Counted from the stretch's first letter, positions 1 to 10,508 are shown. The stretch is DNA of 64,000 bases from Ridgeia piscesae (GCA_025642075.2 JAODUO010000063.1:247501-311500), one strand, 5' to 3'. Numbers and translations are program-made. Notes: generated by a model not told the origin, from the sequence alone.

Positions 1-516
1 TGTGGACATTGTTTTTGGGAATTCGACGTAAGTGTTCTAGTATTACTAATAGTTTATTAAGATATGGAACATACACTGTTGGCGTAGTATGTATTGATTA
101 CTCCAGGGCAGCCTAGATGAAGGACATGACAGTGTTGGCGACACAGGGACATCATAATGACATGATGTGGTGTTATGGGCGACTGTACGAAAACACCTAT
201 ACTAATAATAATAATAAGAAGAAGAACATTTATAAAGCGCCATAAATCTGGAAATATCCATTCGGAGGCGCTGCACATGATTATGTATACATGAAAATAA
301 TAATATTAAGTTTATTAAGGTAAATAAAGTACATAAAATATTTATAAAAAGTAATAGTAATAAATAATAAAATAAATAAAATAGCTAAAGATAATTATTA
401 AAATAATGGTATATTGATAATAAAATACTGAGTATAACATTATGTAAAATTAACGTAAAACGTGTACAAGATAATACATAGGTAAAATAAAAAAATAAAA
501 AATAAGTGTCAGGTGC
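1..516. other. AT-rich stretch, no gene seen
   Basis: This left-edge stretch is strongly AT-rich and contains short ATT runs. The minus-strand reading frame through 57-278 is hydrophobic only because it crosses an ATT repeat, and it shows no splice sites or family motifs. It is most likely part of the intron that follows the DCST-like exon ending at 815. Confidence 0.5.
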
Positions 517-690
517 CTATAGGAATAGGTGGGTTTTCAATAGTCTTTTAAAAGTCACGATGCAACAGGTTTTCTTTATCTCGGCAGGGAGAGAGTTCCA
601 CAGTCGTGGACCTGCTACTGAAAACATTATATCACCTAAATGCGGGCCAAATATATTGGCGACTGCAAGGACAGCATGAAGACGGGATAT
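517..690 (-). mobile_element. 3' end of a non-LTR retrotransposon ORF (relic)
   Basis: On the minus strand this reads as the last codons of a non-LTR reverse-transcriptase protein. The characteristic tail AGPRLWNSLPAEIKK followed by FKRLLKTHLFL and a TAG stop (517-519) is visible. This tail, with the LWNSLP core, is common at the C-terminus of animal LINE proteins (family knowledge). Only the tail remains, so it is a 5'-truncated insertion inside the DCST-like gene intron. The clade cannot be fixed from this fragment. Confidence 0.7.
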
Positions 691-814
691 GACTATATCG
701 TCGACTGAAAATGGCAGAACTGTGTGATATTGACTACTGTAGGGACAGCCTATAATTGCTGGACATAAGAAAAGCCTAAAGGGAGGAACTTACAAATGAA
801 AAGCCTAAACCTAC

Positions 815-1028
815 TTGAGAAGGACATATCCGAGCGTCCACAGAAGCAGCAGATTGGACCACGTCTTGATGGTCTCGATGAAGACGAGTTTTCTGCGCAA
901 CTCGGTGTTGATATTTCCACGGATGTTGTCGTATGACTTCGACTTATTCAGCTGCAGCGAGTAACGGTAGTCGAGGTCGACGCCGAAGTCAAACAATTTG
1001 GCCACTTTTCTCAACGCGATCTGCATTT
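815..1028 (-). CDS. DCST2-like: DCST2-like exon: extracellular loop and start of a membrane segment
   Basis: This exon encodes MQIALRKVAKLFDFGVDL, then YRYSLQLNKSKSYDNI, and ends in a hydrophobic NLLLLWTLGYVLL segment. Several AG dinucleotides could start it; 1028 was chosen because its phase continues the 1698-1763 exon (split Lys codon). It ends before a GTAGGT donor with two leftover bases. Confidence 0.78.
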
Positions 1029-3961
1029 CTGTGATGGTTGGAACACAAATGCCATCTATATATGCTGGGCCGTCAGTTACTTGCATTTGTTTTTAGGGAG
1101 TCTGCCCAATCACTGTCACCTCTTCGTGGGCAGGTCGTGCGTTCACCAAAAATATTGGTAAAAAGGCTGTACTTCTATCATTTTACGTCAAGTCATTACG
1201 GTAACCCACCGTATTCTTTGTTATACTTTAGTCTGAGGCAAGACGGAAATATGACTTATCGTTCACCATGTGAATGGTTAAACGACATTTTAAACATCCT
1301 TATATCGACGTTGTTGTCAGCCATATTTTTATATGATTTTTCAGATTGTTGTTTAATGCTTGAACTTAACTAAAGTTCAGCCGATCTAACTTTGTATCAG
1401 TCTGTGGAATAAAATTCTTGCGCCCCATCGTGTCTTATCTACAGTTTCCCAAGTTACATAATATAATGAGTATTTATTCGTGCAATTATAACGTACATTA
1501 AAACGACGTAAGTCGATCACGGGCAACTGTACACCTACTCTTGCGTCTGAGTCACGCGATTTGCTCGCCGATTAGTCAAGTTAAGCACGCTATACTAACC
1601 TGCTGTGCGATTTACGTTCTTAAACATATCATACCGCTGTCTGTGTTTATTTGAATATGGAAGATAGACTTTTTGCAAAACCGTAATGATTCCTTACTTG
1701 GTTTGATGTGCTCATTGAAGATGTTTACAATGGCGTCGGTGACCATGCAGAGCAACTCTCCGGCTGGAAAAAGCAAAAGAAACCGGAACACGCCATGTTC
1801 ACATAACGTCACTGCCATCAGTGGATATCATTGGCAGATTATTTGTTTGAAATAAAGCGTTGATTATGCTCGTTGTATGACTACAGATTTTGGGAAGTAG
1901 TATGTTATACAAACTAGACACTTCTCGTAGAAATGTTTTACTTAGTGCGTTACCTTGTCCTTCGGATTGCTCAAAGCGATTTATTAACGCGTAGCACGTG
2001 GGTAGATCTGGTCAATACGAGATCATCTCAATAAGAGAATATTCAGCCATGCTTCCATTCCTACCCGAAGACAGTTAATTAATTAATTAATTAAACAACT
2101 TTACCCCATTTTGAAACGGCGGCAAGATTAGCCGAACCTGTCAGTGTGACTTTCGTTGTTCCAACCACAACGTGACCTAATAATGACTTGTTGCAGATTT
2201 ATATCAAAGCAGAAGACGAATACATGCTTGCCGCTTGTAGTGTTGCTTCATGTGTTATGCATCGGTCAGTTTAGACGGACTTTGAATGGAAACAGTTTGA
2301 CAGTTTGTGGTTTTCAAAGCAAAAGACGAATACATGCTTGCCGATTGTAGTGTTGCTTCATGTGTTATGCATCGGTCAGTTTAGACGGACTTTGAATGGA
2401 AACAGTATGACAGTTTGTGGTTTTCAAAGCAAAAGACGAATACATGCTTGCCGATTGTAGTGTTGCTTCATGTGTTATGCATCGGTCAGTTTAGACGGAC
2501 TTTGAATGGAAACAGTTTGACAGTTTGTGGTTTTCAAAGCAAAAGACGAATACATGCTTGCCGATTGTAGTGTTGCTTCATGTGTTATGCATCGGTCAGT
2601 TTAGACGGACTTTGAATGGAAACAGTTTGACAGTTTGTGGTTTTCAAAGCAAAAGACGAATACATGCTTGCCGATTGTAGTGTTGCTTCATGTGTTATGC
2701 ATCGGTCAGTTTAGACGGACTTTGAATGGAAACAGTTTGACAGTTTGTGGTTTTCAAAGCAAAAGACGAATACATGCTTGCCGATTGTAGTGTTGCTTCA
2801 TGTGTTATGCATCGGTCAGTTTAGACGGACTTTGAATGGAAACAGTTTGACAGTTTGTGGTTTTCAAAGCAAAAGACGAATACATGCTTGCCGATTGTAG
2901 TGTTGCTTCATGTGTTATGCATCGGTCAGTTTAGACGGACTTTGAATGGAAACAGTTTGACAGTTTGTGGTTTTCAAAGCAAAAGACGAATACATGCTTG
3001 CCGATTGTAGTGTTGCTTCATGTGTTATGCATCGGTCAGTTTAGACGGACTTTGAATGGAAACAGTTTGACAGTTTGTGGTTTTCAAAGCAAAAGACGAA
3101 TACATGCTTGCCGATTGTAGTGTTGCTTCATGTGTTATGCATCGGTCAGTTTAGACGGACTTTGAATGGAAACAGTTTGACAGTTTGTGGTTTTCAAAGC
3201 AAAAGACGAATACATGCTTGCCGCTTGTAGTGTTGCTTCATGTGTTATGCATCGGTCAGTTTAGACGGACTTTGAATGGAAACAGTTTGACAGTTTGTGG
3301 TTATTAGCGGTCTTAGGTAGACACATTCAACCGAGGTACGCACAGGGGGCATCAGTGTTTGATGTGATTCACTCACCTCTAGCAATGTGGCATATCCAGC
3401 TTACTCTAGCGAGGTCGCATAAAAACTTAAATATCCACATTCCCCTTCTACAAATGACGAAATCGTCATTGTAATTACGACAAATGACACGCTGGGGGGA
3501 GCCAGGCATTAATACAGTTTTCTCGAAAAATACCTTTCTCAATATCCTTAATGTAATTAACTGTTAATAACTGAACACAGTGACTGATTCAAATAAGCCT
3601 TATCTATTCCGTGATTTAGGGACGCGTTTGAATATGTCAAACCGGGGCAAATAGTTGTGAAGCCATTGCCCATTTTTTTTATTCAAGACTACGGATCGAG
3701 AATCAGAATTCTATTCTGGAGCAAATTGTCTTCCTCCTGTGCCAGTTCCCCCGTGGTCTAGGACTACAACGTCCTTCACTGAACACTGGTGGCTTACTGT
3801 CGATGACCGACTCTCGGGCACTTTACAAATATACGCACAAACACAACATAATACTGCATTAATAACGTGCTAAGTAAGAACTATTTATCAATGCGAACAC
3901 ATGTTTTAAACATATAAATATACTAGGACAGAAATAGAAAATTTAAACATCATTATATTCA

Positions 3962-4051
<90 letters not shown>

Positions 4052-7000
4052 TGATGTATTGTATTGCATCTTCGTACTTGCATCTCTCGACGCCTTTATC
4101 GATCGCCGCGACACACTTCCGGTATGGTGATCCCATGACCTTGTTGCACTTCGTCACGAAGCTGAGTAGCCACGTCTTCACACGACTCACCGCAGCAACT
4201 GAAAGAGTCGGCGATGAAACATTCACCCGGGGACCGTTTTACTAAGACAAGGAGCTCCTGAAGAAAATTTGATTTTACAAAATCCGTTGTAAAATTTCAT
4301 AAATTTGATTTTACAAAATCCGTTGTAAAATTTCATGAGTTGAAAAACTAAAACACTAATGGCAGTGTTACGTTAAATCGCACTGATAACACTGTTAATG
4401 ATTCAAAGATAGGCCAGCTACTCATACGGTCATCACAAATAAATAACACTTGTGACCAATAGATAACGGCCAATGAAGTACAGGTATATCGTTCTGTACT
4501 AGAATGCTTGAGGTCTATAGGTATATTGCGAACAAGTTCGGATACTTACGCACTTCTTCGAATATCCGTCGCACCTTCATGAAACCTTGCTTCAGTACGC
4601 GCGTGAAGTGCATTAGCGACTTGATTAGTTTGCGAATGCGACCGATTATACCTGCAAGCGAAACATTGCCCGGTCGAGCCTCAATACACGCGGAAACGCA
4701 CACATGCGCATGCCCATAAGCACACTCGCCCACACGCGTGCGCACGAAAACACGTAGGTTATCAATTTGTTTACATTGCTCACGCCCCTTCACAAAACGT
4801 TGCCAATATGCATAATATTTACCCATTTCAAACGAATTGCATCCGTGCGAAAAGGACGTCACACCTGACATAATAAACAATTTAGGGCCTACATGATTTA
4901 ATTATTAAGGGTATTCTAGGAATTGGCATACTAAATTATACAACGAAATGGTTTAGCTGAATAGAGACGAAACCGTTGGCGTTGGTAACAGTATTATGGT
5001 AACAGTATTATTATTATTTTTTTAAAGTTTTTAAACAACTGTTACACGTCAATTGTATTAATGGTATTACACTTAATTTAGCCACACCTACACCTACCTA
5101 CATCATTGCGCAATGCAACGTTTTGATTATTAGAGAAGTGTCACGATTAATCTAACCTATTTATACACGACCTACTTTTGACGGGAGCCAAGGCAACGTC
5201 GATGACCTCTTTGGTGGCGTTGTAAGCGGCCTCCTGGCCGCACAGAGCGCTCTGTGACATCACTTCCGTGTTGTGTTGGAAGTTCTCCATCGGGTAGGTC
5301 ATGATAAGCACGAAGGCGTACATAAGCAGAACAGCACGACCCCTGCCTACCACGTAAACAGACATATCATGCACGGGAAAATGTGACATCGTTGGACATC
5401 ACTTATAATGTGTCATGATATTGCGGTGCGGGTAACTCAATCCGAATCGGCAATATTGCCAATCAAGCTTGTTTTGAAACGGGATGCTCTGTTTACCAGT
5501 TGAAACTTTGTCAGGTTGGAAACTTTGAAATCGCAATCACTGTTCCGAGCTTAACATTTACTATTTTATTCTTATTGTTACTAGTATTTGATACAACATA
5601 TATTCATATTTCTATTTTATTATATATTGCAATTCTACCATTTTGGCAATTTACAGATGTTGTGAATCGCCACGAACAATAATGTGTATGGCGCTATATC
5701 AAATCAAACATTATTATTATTATTATTAACTATGCACATGCTAACTATGTTTATAATAACATATTTAACATAGTATTAATAACATTATACTAATAAGAAA
5801 ATCAAAAAAACTAGGACAATAAATGTAACTATGTGTGTTTAAGCACACGTACTCGAGAAGAGCGTCGGCATGGCCACCATGACGATGCACCTCACTTGCG
5901 TGGAGAAGGCGAGACCGACACTGAGGGCGGAGCTGATGACGGCGGAGGCGACGAAGGAAGAGCCTGGCGAGAACTGCAGCTGGTAGACGAGCAAGAGGAA
6001 CATGAGGACGGAGATGGTGAGACCGCACATGAAACCTGCGAGAGGAGCAAACTACTGTTATTACATGTACAAGTGTCCTTGTGTTATTGAAATTATATTT
6101 GTAACTGTATGCCTATTGAACTTTTAATTATTGATACTTTATATTTTATTTTCAATAAATAGAATACGAAACAGGATCACACTGAATACTTGTTAACGAC
6201 TGAAATGTTAAATTGTTAAAATTACTTTTAGATAATATAATGTTATCGTCATATTTGATAAAGTTTATTTAGTAATTTACTATTATTATTTTAAATAATG
6301 TTTTTGTTATATTTTAATTATTTTAAATTATATTTACATTTCTGATTTATTTATTACTGTTAATATTGTATTAATATTACTGTTATCTATATATATTATC
6401 TAAAGCTTTGCTGTGTGAATGTTTATAAAAGTGATGGTTGATGATGGTCCATTGAAAATCATGACTTACCACGTGACATGATTACCGTCAGGAAATAAAA
6501 CGTTTACTTACTTACTTCTATGTGCTAGCATGTCGCAGTAAATACTGTATTCATCCAGAAATCAATGTAGTTTTATGCAAACCTATGCACGCCCAACGTA
6601 AGGAGTATGTGTATTTCTGTTACAGGGGTTGCACTTTGGAACTCTTTCGTTAGTTCACTGATTAGTAGTAGGAATGTTCATCAGTTCAAAATGTGCTATG
6701 CAGATACACTATTGAATCGTTATGTGTTGGATTCTTAGAACGTGGGGAGAGATGGTCGCGTAGCAGAGCGCTGGACTGTCAATCGAGGGGACGGTGGTTC
6801 AATCCCATCTACCGCCGTTTCGAAACTTAGGCAAATTCTTCCACCCCACATTTGCCAGTATCTTTCGGAAGAGACACTAAAAGCCGGTGGTCCCTTCTAT
6901 CTGGTGCCTATGCCAGGGGAAGTAGAAGATCCCACACAGGGTGTAAATGTGTAACCTGTAGTGGACTCACAAATTCTCGTTGGATTTTAAACGCCTAGCA

Positions 7001-7456
7001 AAGGGCCCCGTCCAGTATCTGAGAGAAGAAGAACATATTTTTGCCGACCACGTTACATGAATAAGATAACTTAAACAATCGTTCAGATGTTTATTGTTAT
7101 CGAAGTTTTGCATTACTAAATGTTCTGGTATTTTCTTTCAATCAAATATCATATATTTGTACAAGCAAATAGTGTCGTAGCACTTGAATTTATTATTGCG
7201 CTCTCTTCTCAGATGCAATATGAACTTAGTTAAGCAATTATAAGGGTAAACATTATAAGTATTGCATTTCGTTTACCCTTTGTTCAACAATTTGTCTTGT
7301 TTGCACTGCATAGGCATATATGATGTAAAATGTGTGCTGTTGATGCTGAAATAAATGTAATTAATTAATTAATTAATTCATTCATTAATTCATCCTTTCA
7401 TTCATTCATTCATTCATTCATTCATTCATTCATTCATTCATTCATTCATTCAATAT

Positions 7457-7510
<54 letters not shown>

Positions 7511-8745
7511 TGTTTGAAAACTGATTGTAATTGAATTCTTTAAACTCTACTGTGAGACTGCCGTGACTCTGCTATTAAACTCAACCTGTGAGAAACACAT
7601 TCTTGATCAATATTGCCATACCATAAAAGTCATATTATATTATCACTTATTTTATTCTAACCGTCAAAACTAACGTTTGTCATTATGATATACAACATTT
7701 TAATACTGTCATTCTCACGGCACCGTTATTGCTATTTTACCAACACAGTAAACACATTTCCGACATGATTACACTGTTGATTTTCACCAAGCCTAAGCGG
7801 CACGTTCATGAAGCAAACCGACATTAATAAATGTAATATTTTACGGGAACCGTTGCTTGGCTTGTCCTAATTCCGTTAACCATCTTACCCACGACACACT
7901 TGAGCACTTCGTTGGCCAAGGTGCCGGAAGAAAGGATGCCTGGTTGACGGCCTCGTTCGTCCGCCATGAAGCAGCTGCAGCAGATCCGCAGAACAACGGC
8001 TCGGGCAGACATGCAGCACGCCATCCACATGTTCTCCGACCTAGTAGTAGTAGTAGTGGTAGTAGTAGTAGTAGTAGTGTAGTAGTAGGAGTAGTAGTAG
8101 TAGTGGTAGTAGTAGTGGTAGTAGTAGTGGTAGTAGTAGGAGTAGTAGTGTAGTAGTAGTAGGAGTAGTGGTAGTAGTAGTAGTGGTAGTAGTAGTAGTA
8201 GTAGTAGGAGTAGTAGTAGTAGTGGTAGTAGTAGTGGTAGTAGTAGTGGTAGGAGTAGTAGTGTAGTAGTAGTGGTAGTAGTAGTAGTGGTAGTAGTAGT
8301 GGTAGTAGTAGTAGTAGTAATAGGTGTAGTAGTAGTAGTGTAGTAGTAGTAGTAGTAGTGTAGTAGTAGTAGTAATAGGTGTAGTAGTAGTAGTGTAGTA
8401 GTAGTAGTAGTGTAGTAGTAGTAGTAATAGGTGTAGTAGTAGTAGCAGTAATAGTAGTAGTGTAGTGGTAATAGTAGTAGTAGTAGTAGTAATAGCAGTA
8501 GTAATATTAATAGTAGTAGTGTAATAGTAGTAGAGTATTAGTAGTAGTAGTAACAGCAGTAGTAGTAGTGGGAGTAGTAGTACTGGTGGTGGTGTTAGTT
8601 GTTGTAGTAGTAGTAATAGTAGTAGTGGTGGTGGTGGTGGTGGTAGACAGAGAGAGGGGTAGATGAGAAGAATTGTTATATGTCATGTCGTTTTACGGTA
8701 GAGTAGAAAGAGCATGGCATATAACAGTAGCCATTTTGAATTAAA

Positions 8746-8787
<42 letters not shown>

Positions 8788-9504
8788 TGCAACTGCTTAA
8801 GTAGAAGTAGGTATTATATTTCTGTTTTACACGCTGACGTTGCAAGTATCAGCTTAACATGGTAATGCTAGTTAAGTAGATGTTAAGTTTTAGTATGCGG
8901 TTGATCATAAGATGGCGACACTGGTGTTATAACGATCGTCTGAAAACGTAGGGCCGAACTGTCAGATAAATGAAATTTTCATCAAGAGAGTGAACTACGT
9001 ATGCATTTAACTCTTAGATAAGCAGATGGAGTTTATAGAAAGCAAAATAGCAAATGTACCATTATTTTAGGAAGCATGTTATTTTTAAAGCCAAGCGAGT
9101 CAAGGAATTTTTTGATTTCGAATTCGAGAAATGAATAGAGGCCATATCATCCAAAACGATCATTTCATTCCACATGTCGCATAATATTCACATGCAACTA
9201 TAAATATTGTGCATTGCAACTATCAACATTGTGCAATGCAATGTTGTGCCACACAACTGTCAATACTCTGCAATGCACTCCTTGTAGAAACTTTCTTTTA
9301 AAAAGGACATATTCTGTTATTTTACCCGTGTGCTCTTTCGAATCTCCATACCAAGATAAAGAACATAAAGAAAATAGCTGCTCACCATGACCGTATCGGA
9401 GGAAGACCAAGTCGTTCCCTCTCAACATTAATTTTGGCTCGTTTGATCTCTGTCAAAGTACGTTTGGCTTTATAGGCAGAGACTATGTCGCCAAACGCGA
9501 CCAT
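815..9504 (-). CDS. DCST2-like: DCST2-like DC-STAMP-domain membrane protein gene (3' part off window)
   Basis: A spliced gene on the minus strand with exons 9386-9504, 7889-8040, 5853-6035, 5176-5346, 4550-4651, 4078-4198, 1698-1763 and 815-1028. Each has AG/GT borders and codon phases match at every join except between 4078 and 1763, where one short exon (about 20-30 residues) was not found. Visible family features are a first transmembrane segment followed by a VRC...MPTLF motif, GRAVLL then a second membrane segment, ENFQHNTEVMSQS...CGQE, a basic helical stretch, CNKVMGSPYRKC, and a NKSKSYDNI block before the next membrane segment. DCST1/2 proteins (sneaky in Drosophila, SPE-42/SPE-49 in C. 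elegans) are sperm membrane proteins needed for fertilisation (known). The order and spacing look closer to DCST2 than to DCST1. The C-terminal half, with the RING-like end, would lie left of the window. Confidence 0.8.
1029..1697. other. intron of the DCST2-like gene
   Basis: No coding signal or recognisable element was seen here. It separates two phase-compatible exons of the DCST2-like gene. Confidence 0.5.
1698..1763 (-). CDS. DCST2-like: DCST2-like short exon (22 residues)
   Basis: A 66-base exon with a strong pyrimidine-rich acceptor (about 18 bases ending TTTTTCCAG) and a GTAAGG donor. It reads GELLCMVTDAIVNIFNEHI, which matches the LC...I motif that precedes the loop in DCST proteins. 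Its phase joins perfectly to the exon starting at 1028. Confidence 0.78.
2203..3302. repeat. 110-bp tandem repeat, about ten copies
   Basis: A unit of exactly 110 bp is repeated about ten times. The marker TACATGCTTG recurs at 2221, 2331, 2441, 2551, 2661, 2771, 2881, 2991, 3101 and 3211. Units are almost identical: the first and last carry CCGCTTGTAG where the inner ones carry CCGATTGTAG, and one has an AACAGTATGA variant at 2401. Since 110 is not a multiple of three, it is not a coding repeat. It lies in the DCST2-like intron where an exon is missing from my model. Confidence 0.97.
3303..3962. other. intronic sequence without a recognised gene
   Basis: Unique, moderately AT-rich sequence between the 110-bp tandem array and an AT microsatellite. 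The missing DCST2-like exon could lie here, but I could not find a convincing open stretch with the right phase. Confidence 0.4.
3965..4047. repeat. (TA)n microsatellite
   Basis: About 40 uninterrupted TA dinucleotides, ending 31 bases from the donor end of the 4078-4198 exon. Confidence 0.98.
4078..4198 (-). CDS. DCST2-like: DCST2-like exon with CNKVMGSPYRKC motif
   Basis: This exon encodes VSRVKTWLLSFVTKCNKVMG followed by SPYRKCVAAIDKGVERC. The Cys...GxPYxxC...C pattern is a hallmark of DC-STAMP-domain proteins (family knowledge). The acceptor follows CTCTTTCAG and the donor is GTACGA. Phase joins to the exon ending at 4550 through a split Leu codon. Confidence 0.82.
4264..4336. repeat. 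about 36-bp direct duplication
   Basis: The block AAATTTGATTTTACAAAATC and its continuation CGTTGTAAAATTTCAT occur twice in a row. Each copy also contains a short TTTTACAA/TTGTAAAA palindrome. Confidence 0.9.
4550..4651 (-). CDS. DCST2-like: DCST2-like exon: basic helical segment
   Basis: This exon encodes IIGRIRKLIKSLMHFTRVLK and then QGFMKVRRIFEEV, an amphipathic basic helix of the kind that follows the CGQE block in DCST2. The acceptor is CTTGCAG and the donor GTAAGTATC. Phases fit the exons on both sides. Confidence 0.8.
5176..5346 (-). CDS. DCST2-like: DCST2-like exon: second membrane segment and CGQE block
   Basis: This exon encodes RGRAVLLMYAFVLIMTYP and then MENFQHNTEVMSQSALCGQE. 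In DCST proteins the GR motif, a membrane segment, an N-H-N-rich stretch and a C-G-x-E motif follow one another in this order. Two acceptors are possible (GTAG or GCAG); the GTAG at 5347-5348 was chosen because only it restores the frame from the previous exon (split Ser codon). Confidence 0.85.
5853..6035 (-). CDS. DCST2-like: DCST2-like exon: first membrane segments
   Basis: This exon encodes FMCGLTISVLMFLLLVYQL, a loop, then ASAVISSALSVGLAFSTQVR and CIVMVAMPTLFS. The hydrophobic hairpin followed by VRC...P is the conserved start of the DC-STAMP membrane domain. The acceptor is TCTCGCAG and the donor GTACGT. The plus-strand reading frame over the same bases is a shadow. Confidence 0.85.
6036..6741. 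other. AT-rich intron, nothing recognised
   Basis: Very AT-rich intron of the DCST2-like gene. No open stretches with splice sites and no element signatures were found. Confidence 0.5.
6742..7040 (+). mobile_element. tRNA-derived SINE
   Basis: The 5' head resembles a tRNA gene. A box A-like TGGTCGCGTAGC lies near 6753 and box B GGTTCAATCCC at 6795-6805, with GGACTGTCAATC in the anticodon region (possibly from a tRNA-Asp). The body contains AGACACTAAAAGCCGGTGGT and ends near a GAGAGAAGAAGAA tail. This head-body-tail order is typical of tRNA-derived SINEs. It sits inside the DCST2-like intron. Confidence 0.72.
7358..7507. repeat. (TTAA)n, (ATTC)n and (AT)n microsatellites
   Basis: A short TTAA run, about 14 copies of a CATT tetranucleotide (to 7452), then a TA run of about 24 units. 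All lie in the intron of the DCST2-like gene. Confidence 0.97.
7889..8040 (-). CDS. DCST2-like: DCST2-like exon 2 (cytoplasmic N-terminus)
   Basis: This exon encodes ENMWMACCMSARAVVLRICC, then SCFMADERGRQPG, then LANEVLKCVVG. It joins in phase to exon 1 (split Trp codon) and to the membrane exon at 6035 (split Gly codon). The donor is GTAAGATG. Unusually, its acceptor AG at 8041-8042 is the last triplet of a roughly 600-bp CTA repeat (as read on the minus strand). The N-terminal region is poorly conserved in the family, so assignment rests on phase and position. Confidence 0.7.
8041..8650. repeat. (TAG)n / (CTA)n trinucleotide array
   Basis: About 600 bp of TAG units, interrupted by TGG, AGG, TAA and TGT variants and grading into GGT repeats at the right end. 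It directly abuts the 3' splice site of the DCST2-like exon 2. Confidence 0.97.
8651..9385. other. intron 1 of the DCST2-like gene
   Basis: Contains an (AT)n run at about 8751-8786 and otherwise unremarkable unique sequence. The reading frame 9198-9428 on the minus strand is intronic except for its first codons, which overlap exon 1 in another frame. Confidence 0.5.
9386..9504 (-). CDS. DCST2-like: DCST2-like exon 1 (start codon)
   Basis: ATG at 9504-9502 opens MVAFGDIVSAYKAKRTLTEI, then KRAKINVEREIGL-type basic helical sequence (read KRAKINVERERLGLPPIRS), ending before a GTGAGC donor at 9385. The two leftover bases plus the first base of the 8040 exon give Trp, keeping the frame. A near-identical but diverged copy lies at 37397 in the other arm, where the protein-coding frame is conserved, supporting it as a real exon. 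A palindromic CRE is 213 bp upstream. Confidence 0.72.
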
Positions 9505-9716
9505 CTTCCTGTTTACAGTTCAACTACAATACGATCAGTATTATATCTGCCAAACCTACGATCACACTCGCGATAGTAAGTAGTGTTTTGCGTCTCATGT
9601 GTGGATAGTAGTTTCGGCGGAGTTGTGTTTACTTTAAATATTAATAAATCATTGTATGATTCATTCGTTATAGTCGCTGATTATTGCGCGCGGTATATTG
9701 CGTCATATAATCTGGC

Positions 9717-9724
9717 TGACGTCA
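9717..9724. promoter_or_regulatory. CRE palindrome TGACGTCA upstream of DCST2-like
   Basis: A perfect cAMP-response element lies about 213 bp upstream of the DCST2-like start codon (minus strand), in a CpG-richer stretch with a second GTACGTCA half-site-like motif at 9733. The same TGACGTCA is retained in the mirrored copy at 37207-37214. CREB/CREM family factors bind this site, and CREM drives many sperm genes in mammals (known). Use here is inferred. Confidence 0.45.
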
Positions 9725-9875
9725 CAGACGACGTACGTCATTTTCACGAAGGTTTGGCGGAGAGAATTAGTGTGGGAGTATGCATGATCAAATTTAGGAA
9801 ATAAGGTCAGTATTAGTAAGATTTTGGGGGTACACTTTCGGTTTCCATAGATGATAAAACTTATACATTGTAGAA

Positions 9876-10041
<166 letters not shown>

Positions 10042-10045
10042 TCAT

Positions 10046-10095
10046 CTTCTTTTTTAAATGTCTTCACAGGTTTACCGACATTTACACATAAAGTA

Positions 10096-10141
<46 letters not shown>

Positions 10142-10192
10142 CATACTTTAGGTGTAAATGAAGGTAAACCTGTGACGACATTTAAAAAGGGA
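10046..10192. repeat. foldback element with AT-repeat loop
   Basis: The left arm (about 10046-10097, containing CACAGGTTTACCGACATTTA) is complementary with mismatches to the right arm (about 10140-10192, containing TAAATGAAGGTAAACCTGTG). The loop is a pure AT run. Part of the right arm also occurs at 35380-35420 in arm B. Confidence 0.85.
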
Positions 10193-10303
10193 AGATGCAG
10201 TATGTCTGTGGAATGGGCCTTGCGCAGCAACAACAGTGTTTGAATATATTAAGGAAATGCTAATGGAATGCTGTTTTTCCATCACTCGATACCAGCCGCT
10301 TCT

Positions 10304-10324
10304 GATTAAACTACATACTCTAAA

Positions 10325-10394
<70 letters not shown>

Positions 10395-10395
10395 G

Positions 10396-10439
<44 letters not shown>

Positions 10440-10478
10440 ATATATATGAAAATATTTAGAGTATATGTAGTTTAATCA
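10304..10478. repeat. second foldback around (AT)n
   Basis: GATTAAACTACATACTCTAA at the left pairs with TTTAGAGTATATGTAGTTTA at the right, with about 100 bases of AT repeat in between. Confidence 0.85.
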
Positions 10479-10508
10479 TATCGATCCATGTAGCTAGATC
10501 GTCAAGTT

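Noticed and set aside
57..278. 73-codon hydrophobic minus-strand ORF near the DCST gene
   Set aside because: The hydrophobic run is due to ATT repeats; it lacks DCST motifs and suitable splice sites.
2203..3302. CRISPR-like array
   Set aside because: The 110-bp units are contiguous with no unique spacers, and the DNA is eukaryotic.
5833..6090. 85-codon acidic plus-strand ORF
   Set aside because: It is antisense to the DCST membrane exon at 5853-6035, whose motifs and splice phases are convincing.
6752..6825. A functional tRNA-Asp gene
   Set aside because: Boxes A and B are present but the acceptor and anticodon stems do not pair well and a SINE-like body follows directly.
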